This document shows, piece by piece, positions 56,101-64,000 of a stretch of DNA of 64,000 nt (the first letter of the stretch is position 1; each line of letters opens with the position of its first letter). Position numbers and translations under genes: made by a program. The DNA comes from Dipteris shenzhenensis (Eukaryota; Polypodiophyta; Polypodiopsida; Gleicheniales): assembly GCA_047967505.1 (NCBI GenBank), contig CM106538.1. The stretch is one strand, 5' to 3'. The notes beneath the pieces are model-generated. The model was given only the letters and a program-made list of their open reading frames with translations, was not told the origin of the DNA and made no database searches.

Positions 56101-57137
56101 ATATTGTTTGTATGCTACATTTCTTCATGTGGCTACAATTCTATACACTACATTCCTTACTCTTAGATTCCTTCTCAAACCTGCAAACTCATGCAATGGA
56201 TACCTTTCATTTCCTACTGATACAAATCTAGATTCTACTCATAATTGGGCTACAAACTATAGCTCCTACATCCATTTACTCTTGTGAGGGTAGCTTCAAT
56301 GTGGGGGACAAAGCCAAAGGGAGATAGGGATATTGGGGAATATACTATTGGAATCAGATTGATAATGTTGGAATTGTGAATCGAGCACTGTATTTTTTTT
56401 CAATGGTGCCTATAGTCCCTTTCTAAAAAATTCAAACTTTCGGGCTTTGAAAAATCATATCTCATCAATAAGATACTCTTTCAGAAAAATGTGATCCAAA
56501 CTTATACACAGGAGCTTTAGAAGATGCAGGAAAATTGAACTGTCAACAATCAGGAGAGGCAATTTTTTTGTCCTAATGGTCATGCTGGTAAGGAAAATTG
56601 ACCTGACACTCTACATTAAGTAATGTTTTATTTAGAAGGCATAACTATAAAAGGTACAAGCTTTGTACCTTTAAAGATAGAAAGGACAAAGAGACACATA
56701 GTGAAGGTGGAGCACACATGAAATTAGAGGAGGACTCCCTGGGAGGCAAACGAATTAAAACTAAAACAAAGAATCGGAAGGGCACGTTCCAAAAAGCATC
56801 CTAATTGAACATTTCAAATTTCTCCTCTGAATAACTAAAACCTCTCCTTAATAGATAAATGAGATAAATTTGTTATGAATTTATAAAATACATACACGTA
56901 CTAGGAACTAACAATGCATAACCAAGCCTATCCACAATCTTTTAAAATTGAATTTCTATTGATTATAATAAATAACAAAATTATTGCATAAAGTATTATT
57001 AACAAAAATGAAACTAAGGTTTGCAAAAGTTACTAAGAATACACACTAGAAGTACTTAAGTAAACTCGTTTTTCAAAATTGTATATCAAAGCATGCATAA
57101 CGAAAGATTGATGTGAGACTAGAAATTAAGATATGTG
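53119..57137. other. AT-rich non-coding region
   Basis: About 4 kb without a recognised gene. 53440-53830 is purine-rich with A and G runs. 53840-57137 is strongly AT-rich with only short frames; 56009-56287 is a 92-codon frame with no motif. No terminal repeats were recognised. Confidence 0.5.
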
Positions 57138-57718
57138 GTTATACCTTAACATACTTCTTGTGATTTGGCATGATGAGAGTCTTTTCTTTCAAAGTCATGC
57201 TCTCTTTTAGTAGCTTTTAAAGTTTATTTTTATTGATTATTAAAATCTACAAAACTAGTGCGTATTTATTTTATTAAAACATTATTGGAAAAAGTAGAAC
57301 TACGGTTTGATAGCAATCATTTACAGTAGTCACAAGAGATACTTAAGGAAAATCATTTTTCAAAAATACCATGGATGGTTTATATAAATGGTAGTGTTGT
57401 AATTAGTAATATTGTTTCCCACATGGAGGGTGTCTAGCTTCCTTAATATATTTTTCACAAGCCTTGAAAATTACTTCATTAGATAGTTGTTAATAAAACT
57501 CTATTGTTGTTCTTGTTGTAGATGATTTATCATGATAGTTTTTGACATTACCGTTTGTGAATTGGTCAAAGTCATCCTTGTTTTGCTAGTTGTTGATTGC
57601 ACTATTTCATGAACTCATTTAGTTTTTCATAGGAATGGAGCCCTCAGATGTACGCACTTGGCTCCTCACGTGCATTATTTGTTAGCTTCATCTGGGATGT
57701 TTGTAAGTAGCATGGGAT

Positions 57719-58540
57719 ATGCTTGTAGCTCTTTATGTGTCTAGGAACACTTCCAGGATTCTCACATTGAGAAACCAAATCAACCAAAGTTTCTACAACA
57801 GCAATGAAACTGATCATGCTTATGTACTCAAGATCAAGGATTACAATAATCAACTCGCACAAGTAAGAGGAGAGACCATGAATCCCATAGAAATAGTTCA
57901 AGTCATCCTAAATAGGCTAGGAAAGGGATACAAGAATCTAGTCTAGAGTATTACCATTCAATGACAAATTCCAACAATTGAAGAGCTACAATGAGTGTTA
58001 CTTGGTGAAGAACTCAAGACACAAGCCATTCATGCACACAAAGGTCATTCCAATGATCAAGCATTTACATCCTCAGATAGAAGCAGAGGCAGAGGCATGA
58101 GTAGAGGTAGATCATTTCAGCAAAGTGGTCGTCATCAACAACAAAGTCATCAGCAAAGTTAGCATCCTCAGCAACATCAACGTTAAAATCCAAGAGGAAA
58201 TCATTCCAATAGAGGAAGATTCCAAGGATGAGGGAATGCATCCACCACCATATAAAGCATTCAATGCAATTACTGTCATAAATTTGGACACTATAAAAGA
58301 GATTGTTGCAAGAAGTAATACGACCAAGGTGGTCAATCTAGCAACAATTGAGGGAATTTTTGAGCAAGAGAAAATCATCATGGTGGATATTCAAGTCACA
58401 GTCATTATGCTAATGAACATGAGAATATGTTTCTTGCAAGCAAGGACATGCAGAAGACTGAAACAGTATATCTTGACATTGATTGCAATTCAAAAGGGGA
58501 ATGCAGTTATAACGTTGATCAAGCATATCAAAATCCTTGG
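57719..58540 (+). pseudogene. Gag relic of Copia block B
   Basis: 57719-57946 gives the UBN2-type Gag (ILTLRNQINQSFYNSNETDH). TAG ends it, as in block A. The zinc knuckle codons lie near 58268-58310. The protease start NPWYIDSGA is reached at 58530-58558, immediately before the MITE. Confidence 0.82.
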
Positions 58541-58558
58541 TACATAGACAGTGGCGCA

Positions 58559-58789
58559 CTCGAGGGGGTCATTCATCATATGTAACCCTATCACATGAAT
58601 TCAATAGAATGATATTTTTAATATCTAAATTTTATAGAAATTAATTTACATAAGGGAGTTTTTAAATGATTTTGAAAAAATTGATAGGTTTGTATATTTT
58701 ATTAATGGAAAAATTACAAATAAGGGATTTTACAAATAGGCCTTGAATGCACGTGATATAGAGGGTTTACACATAGTGACCCCCCCGAA
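58559..58789. mobile_element. Intact 231-bp MITE in the Copia protease codons
   Basis: The left end CTCGAGGGGGTCATT and the right end on minus, TTCGGGGGGGTCACT, form imperfect inverted repeats that extend in weaker form to about 45 bp. The flanks are GTGGCGCA (58551-58558) and GTGGTGCA (58790-58797), an 8-bp target duplication with one change. It splits the IDSGA|SSHM protease motif. There is no coding capacity. An 8-bp duplication suggests a hAT-type mobiliser. Confidence 0.82.
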
Positions 58790-58797
58790 GTGGTGCA

Positions 58798-59589
58798 TCA
58801 TCTCATATGACAAAACATCAAGAATGGTTCACAGAGATGAAACCATTAGAAGGATAGAAGAACGGTACATACACTGCAGATAACACATTAAATCCAATTC
58901 AAGGGAAAGGCATTGTCCCTATGAATAATGAAAGGATTGGTAAAAGATGTACTCTATGTTCCGAAAGGGTTTCGAAGCTCAACAAGAACCTCTTATCATT
59001 TGGTGAAATGACAAAACACAACTATTGAGTCATCTTTTATGGAGATGAATGTAGGATTAGAGGAAAACTCAAAGGATATCAATTTCAAAAGATTGAAAGA
59101 GCTCGAAAATTAGAATATGGCAATTGGAATTTTGAAATTTTAGTTCTTGGAAACGTTTGCGAAGCATGCTGCTTTGGTAAACAAAAGCAAACCAATTTTG
59201 GTAGAAGCACCTCTAGAGCACGAGGTATTCTTGATTTGATTTAGACAAATATATGGGGTCATGCCTAGACCCGCAGCATCAATGGTTCACTTTACTATTT
59301 GACTTTCATCGATGACCACAGTAGATATTATTGGGTCTAATTTTTGAAAGAGAAATCTGAAGTTTTTCCAGATTTTAAGAATTCAAAGCCATGGTAGAAA
59401 ACCAGACATGCAGAAAGATCAAAGTCATGAGATCAGATAGAGGAGGTGAATACATATCTTCAGCATTCATGAATTTTTGCAGAAGTAATGACATTCAAAG
59501 ACAATTTACTTGTGGAGATACTCCTCATCAAATTGCAAGAGCTAAAAGGAAGAATGGTACTTTAGCAAATAGTGCTAGAGCAATGCTCA
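58798..59589 (+). pseudogene. Protease tail and integrase start of block B
   Basis: Coding resumes after the MITE with SSHMTKHQEWFTEMKPLE. Compared with block A about 130 bp of the pre-integrase region near 59085 are deleted. 59391-59589 carries MVENQTCRKIKVMRSDRGGEY. TAG codons near 59252 and 59267 fall at Gln positions. It ends at the inversion breakpoint. Confidence 0.8.
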
Positions 59590-60819
59590 GGGAGTGGCTG
59601 CACTCTTGCAATCTACCACATGAAAATTCTTTAAGAGACTGTCAACATACTTTAGCTGATTCATGAAGGTGCTATCTAAGTCTCTCCAGAACTCAATTCC
59701 AAGACCAAGATCTTTCATGTCAAACTCTACAGATAAGTCTTGTTTCAAATTTTTGATGCTATCATTACTTCCGATCACAATTAGTTCATCTACATACAAA
59801 AATGCATTAATAATTTCTTCCCCTTAAACTTTGTAGTAGAGAGTATGATCTACATTGGATTTCATGTATCCCAAATTAGCAAAATACTTATCGATTCTGT
59901 TGTACCAACTTCTGGGTGCTTGCTTTAAGCCATAGAGGCTTTTCTTGAGATTGCAAACCTGATTGTCTTTTCTTGGTCCAAAATAACCTGCTGGTTGTTG
60001 CATGTAGACTTCTTCATCTAGGTAACCATTGAGAAAAGAATTCTTGACATGTACATGGTACACATTCCTTCTGTTGAGTATCGCTAGTGATATCAAGAAC
60101 CATATGGAATCCATCTTTGCTACTAGAGCATAAGTCTCATCATAGTCTTGATCATATTGCTATGCAAATCCTTTTGCAACTAGTCTCAATGCTTCCATCT
60201 GGATTGTACTTTACTTTGTAAACCCATTTGTTTGCTATGGCCTTCTTTCCTGGTGGAAGGTCACATAACTCCCAAGTGTTGTTTTTGTACAAAGCTTCTA
60301 TTTCTTCATTCAAAGTAGTTTGCCATTATGGCTTGTCAAGTACGTCTTCGAAGTACATTGGCTCTTCGGTAGCCATGATGGTATTCATAAGAGAATAATT
60401 GGTAGCTTTGATCTAAATTGCTTTGCCTTTCTAAGAATATGTCAATATGGCTGGTAGTCTCTTTCTCTAGTATACTGTCTGCATTGTTGTTGCCCTTCTC
60501 GGGGTGTCTCTGGCAATTCTTGCTCTTCTTCATCAACCTTTTCTATAGGTGACTAAGTAATCGACATGTGTCGATATCCTGAGAATTTGATGTTTTTCAG
60601 TTTGATTCCTCATTAAAGATTACATCTTTGGAGATAATGACCTTGTGGTTGATGGGATCATACAACTTGTATACTTTTCTTTCTTCACTATGGCCAACCA
60701 TGATGCATTTCCTTGACTTCACATTTAATTTTTTGCAATGATCATCATGTATGTGGGCATATTCTATGCAACCAAATATGCGGAGATGTCCAATGCATGG
60801 CTTGTGTCCACTGAATGCT
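59590..60819 (-). pseudogene. Inverted integrase-end and RT segment of block B
   Basis: Read on minus it gives the integrase C-terminus, RT parts at 60114-59824 ([25 protein letters not shown]), the mutated box YVDE at about 59790, and the connection to DCKSAATP at 59590. Block A has the same breakpoints and the same D to E change. Confidence 0.87.
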
Positions 60820-61507
60820 TGAACAGAGTTTGAAACTTAAAAAATATTTTTAAAAGCCTACCATCAATGACAAGTACTATAGGCAACTCATCGAATCTCT
60901 TATATATCTGACTATCACACGGCTAGATATTTGTTATGCAATAAGTTCACTTTCACAGTTTATGGCAAATCCAAAACAGTCTCACTGGAATATAGCCAAA
61001 AGAGTCTTGAAATACATCAAAGGTACAAGATAGTTTGGAATAGAATACAGAGAAGTCATCCAAGGTTGCATAGATACAGTGATAATGACTATACCGGAGA
61101 TCATGAGACTAGGAGATCCACACAGGGATATGCAGTTTTCCTCGGTCAAGCTGCTATATCATGGTTTTCAAACAAATGGCGAACTGTTTCTTTGTCTTCA
61201 ATAGAAGCAGAATATAGAGCACTCACTACAGGTGCATGTGAAGCTATATGGCTCAGAAGACTATTGTCAGAAACATATTACTTTGATGAATCAAAGCCAA
61301 TAACAATATACTATGATAATCAATCGGCTCAAGTATTGGCCAAGAATCGAGTATATCACTCCAAGACAAAGCACATTGATGTCAAAGAGCACTTCATCAG
61401 AGAAAGAGTATTTCTTGGTGACATCATAGTACAACATTGTGATAGTAAAGAAAATGTTGCAAACATCTTTACCAAACCACTTGGCAAATATCTTTTCGAG
61501 AAGCACC
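60820..61507 (+). pseudogene. RT connection and RNase H of block B
   Basis: 60931-61507 repeats the RNase H of block A ([36 protein letters not shown]). The copy stops at the LFEKH codons, and unrelated sequence starts at 61508. Confidence 0.85.
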
Positions 61508-61589
61508 TACAAGCATCTTGTGGAGTCTGCCGAACATCTTGCTCCACCCATAATTCTCCGTCGGTGGAGAGGGACCGCTAGGCTAACGG
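61508..61589. other. Short unique junction sequence
   Basis: About 80 bp between the Copia block and the tandem duplication, with no recognised feature. Confidence 0.5.
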
Positions 61590-62474
61590 GGCAGCCTCTT
61601 GTCAGAACTAAGGGGTTCAGATGTCCTTGCGACCTCATTCAGATTTATGCTATGGGTTAATTCGACAATTTGATGGGTCAGATGGTCTCCTTCCACATGA
61701 AGCCACAAAATCTAATGAAGTAATTCAATGTCAAAATGGTGATCATCAAATAGGGCATGTTGTGGCCGTGTATTCTTTGCAAATAGTTCTTCGAGCACAA
61801 CGCTGATCTATTGTCACTTCTGGGTCACACGAGCTTGCAGGTAATCCACCACTGAAACCTCAAGTCGCGGTCATGTCACCGGCCATCCCGCCTGGCAATG
61901 CTGACACAAATGGTGCACCATAAAGGTTGATGCACAACCCACATGTAGGAAACTGATGATTAGCTGTGGTGGCCAATGTGTAATACCCTAAGCTATAGGC
62001 GCTATGGAATGATAAACTGCATGCATATTCATGCACATGTGAATCATACTCAGCAGTTAGAAAGACAGGAAAGACACAATGTGTAATCCGAATATGTGAA
62101 CTTGCATAGAATGATCAAGAGACACTTGGTCCCATGGATATACAAAATGGGGTCGCAATCGTTGGCCGAAGGGTTGTGGGTACTTGTGCCTCTATGAATC
62201 TGTTCTAAGCCCGTGATAACCCCACAAACTATTAATGCCTTAACATAATGGGTCGAAGAGGGAGTGTAGGTTTCCCCGCACCTTGCTTCAAGGGTAGAAG
62301 ACAACATCCTAATTGTATCAAAGAGCAGTTTGTGTGGTTTTGCAATACCTCTGTGGCCCATACCTGGTGTGTTGATTAGTCTATCTTGGTGTGCTTGGTC
62401 ATTCACTTGGGGTATGGGAGGTCGCAATTGGGACTTCCAATTAAACACATGAAAAGGAGCACTTGCAACAAGCA
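61590..62474. repeat. 885-bp tandem duplication, unit 1
   Basis: Begins GGCAGCCTCTTGTCAGAACT and matches unit 2 throughout with scattered changes. On plus it contains a frame (about 61630-61806: GLIRQFDGSDGLLPHEATKS, then QNGDHQIGHVVAVYSLQIVL) that is kept in unit 2 with few amino-acid changes, so it may be an old exon. The family is not recognised. Confidence 0.88.
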
Positions 62475-63362
62475 GGCAGCCTCGTTGTCAGAACTAAGGG
62501 GTTCAGAGGTCCTTGCAGCCTCATTCGGATTTATGCTATGGGTTAATTCTACAATTTGATGGGTCAGACGGTCTCCTTCCACATGAAGCCACAAAATCTA
62601 ATGAACTAATTCAATGTCAAAATGGTGATCATCAAATAGGGCATGTTGTGGCCGTGTATTCTTTGCAAATAGTTCTTCTTGCACAATGCTGATCTATTGT
62701 CACTTCTGGGTCACACGAGCTTGCAAGTTATCCACCACTGAAACCTCAAGTCGCGGTCATGTCACCTGCCATCCCGCCTGGAAATGCTAACACAAATGGT
62801 GCACCATAAAGGTTGATGCACAACCCACATGTATGAAACTAATGATTAGTTGTGGTGGCCAATGTGTAATACCCTAAGCTATAGGCGCTATGGAAAGATA
62901 AACTGCATGCATACTCATGCACATGTGAATCACCCTCAGCACTTAGAAAGACAAGAAAGACACAATGTGTAATCCGAATACGTGAACCTGCATAGAATGA
63001 TCAAGAGACACTTGGTCTCATGGATATACAAAATGGGGTTGCAATCGTTGGCTGAAGGGTTGTGGGTACTTGCGCCTCTATGAATCTATTCTAAGCCCGT
63101 GATAACCCCATAAACTATTAATGCCTTAACATAATGGGTCGAAGAGGGAGTGCAGGTGTCCCCGAACCTTGCTTCAAGGGTAGAAGACAACATCCTAATT
63201 GTATCAAAGAGCAGTTTGTGTGGTTTTGCAATACCTCTGTGGCCCATACCTGGTGTGTTGATTAGTCTATCTTGGGTGTGCTTGGTCATTCACTTGGGGT
63301 ATGGAAGGTCGCAATCGAGACTTCCAATTAAACACATGAAAAGGAGCACTTGCAACAAGCAG
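62475..63362. repeat. 885-bp tandem duplication, unit 2
   Basis: Second unit, directly adjacent. The same exon-like frame is at about 62515-62690. The unit end AACAAGCAG occurs at the end of both units, and in unit 2 it continues into the SWIM-type frame. So unit 1 looks like a copy inserted upstream of the exon that follows. Confidence 0.88.
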
Positions 63363-63862
63363 GTTTTGTGCTTGAGGAGGATGATAGTCTACATGTGGAG
63401 GGAGCACACGTGCCAAGGAGTGTTGCAGCAATGAGTCATGTTTATGCAGGCCAAAGGGATAATAGGATAGTATAGTGGAGATCAAATTTGAGTAAATATT
63501 TTCAAGTGAGGATTTAGAAGGCTCAGTGTTTGAATGTTGAAATTCTGCAAGCGAAAAAAATTATTCCAAATGAAATGCATCTATTTCATGTGCGTATAGA
63601 GAGTTCTTTTGCTAAAGGCTTTACATACACAATGACAATATCAGAGTTTCCACGATCATCTTGCAAGGATTTCATGCAACAAGATGCAAAGAAAGGGATG
63701 TACATTCTGTGCAAACACATCTACTTTGTCGTCATGGATGTTTTGGGATTGAGTGACAAAGTGCATGAGTTCATGCACCAAGCTGCACTTACAAAGGTTG
63801 AATTGCTCCACGCCTTGGCTTATCATCAAAGCCAATCAAGTATTAGCAATGGACTTGGTTAA
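63362..63862 (+). pseudogene. SWIM zinc-finger protein fragment (MULE/FAR1-like)
   Basis: 63530-63862 encodes FTYTMTISEFPRSSCKDF, then CKHIYFVVMDVLG, the layout of a SWIM finger (CxC ... CxH) as in Mutator-like transposases and FAR1-type proteins. The first Cys of the CxC pair is Ser here. The preceding frame (63370-63470, with VLEEDDSLHVEGAHVPRS) may be the upstream exon, separated by a stop near 63474. It may be a gene fragment or a partial exon set; it is not intact within the window. Confidence 0.5.
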
Positions 63863-64000
63863 ATTTGGAGACCATAGAGGAGACATTTTGCAAAGTTGGT
63901 AGTAGGTATTTGGAATATGTGCACGGGTGTATTAGCAAATTTTTGGAGACTACTTCACAAAAGCCACACTATAGTTCTAATATATCCACTAAGGATGTTT
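63863..64000. other. Right edge, nothing recognised
   Basis: The last 138 bases follow the stop of the SWIM frame. No feature seen. Confidence 0.4.

Larger units (their letters stand above)
57138..61507 (+). mobile_element. Rearranged Copia block B (internal inversion)
   Basis: Second copy of 29675-34131, starting at the same base of the shared sequence (GTTATACC). It has Gag, an intact MITE, integrase, the inverted integrase/RT segment at 59590-60819, and RNase H. It ends at 61507, right after the LFEKH codons. It lacks the PPT and LTR start kept by block A. Damage is similar in kind but differs in detail. Confidence 0.88.

Noticed and set aside
1-64000. CRISPR arrays, bacterial operons, rRNA or complete tRNA genes
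   Set aside because: None seen. Regular short repeats are transposon subterminal motifs or minisatellites, and the only tRNA-like sequence is the SINE candidate at 45250-45397.

Overview
This is a repeat-dense stretch of a eukaryotic nuclear genome, and it reads as plant DNA. It holds Copia and Gypsy LTR retrotransposons, CACTA (En/Spm) and hAT DNA transposons, MITEs, and GT-AG introns. Its one clean non-transposon gene encodes a microbial-type terpene synthase-like (MTPSL) protein. MTPSL genes are known from non-seed land plants (ferns, lycophytes, bryophytes), so a fern or similar non-seed plant is the best guess. The species cannot be named from the sequence.

Layout. 1-5158: a broken Copia 3' end fused to a hAT-like fragment, then about 2.4 kb without a recognised gene. 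5164-12344: a structurally complete minus-strand Copia element with 5-bp target duplication GATTT, recognisable LTRs, PBS and PPT. It is dead because the catalytic box of its reverse transcriptase is deleted. Its LTRs carry a telomere-like TTAGGG tract that differs by exactly one unit between the two ends. 12526-18678: a CACTA element with TTC target duplication and CACAA-type terminal inverted repeats. It carries two divergent genes, a TnpA-like gene on minus and a Tnp2-type transposase on plus. Arrays of an AGACGC motif lie at both ends and in the shared promoter region. 18682-21083: a possible kinase-like relic and a 1.4-kb repeat that ends in poly-C.

22417-23439 (minus): the MTPSL gene, with a three-unit repeat and a G-box just upstream. 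A Tourist-like MITE follows at 23968-24396. 26042-27517 is the second copy of the 1.4-kb repeat, and its poly-C end abuts a different Copia (27518-29674). 29675-34131 and 57138-61507 are two copies of one Copia derivative that carries the same internal inversion of the integrase/RT segment. One copy holds an intact 231-bp MITE inside the protease codons. 37051-39832 is the longer hAT-like pseudogene. 39833-44220 is a third Copia type with many TAG stops. 45250-45397 holds a probable tRNA-derived SINE head. 46232-46680 is an orphan RNase H domain. 47187-52411 is a chromodomain Gypsy element, followed by an LTR-like region with a (TC)n tract, a perfect 33-bp inverted repeat and a GC-rich tandem duplication. 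53119-57137 is AT-rich with nothing recognised. 61590-63362 is an 885-bp tandem duplication that leads into a SWIM zinc-finger fragment at the right edge.

Most coding sequence here is transposon-derived and decayed. Premature stops fall mostly at CAG to TAG, CTGG to CTAG and CGA to TGA, the pattern expected from deamination of methylated cytosines in plant CHG and CG contexts. Only the MTPSL gene looks intact and likely to work for the host.
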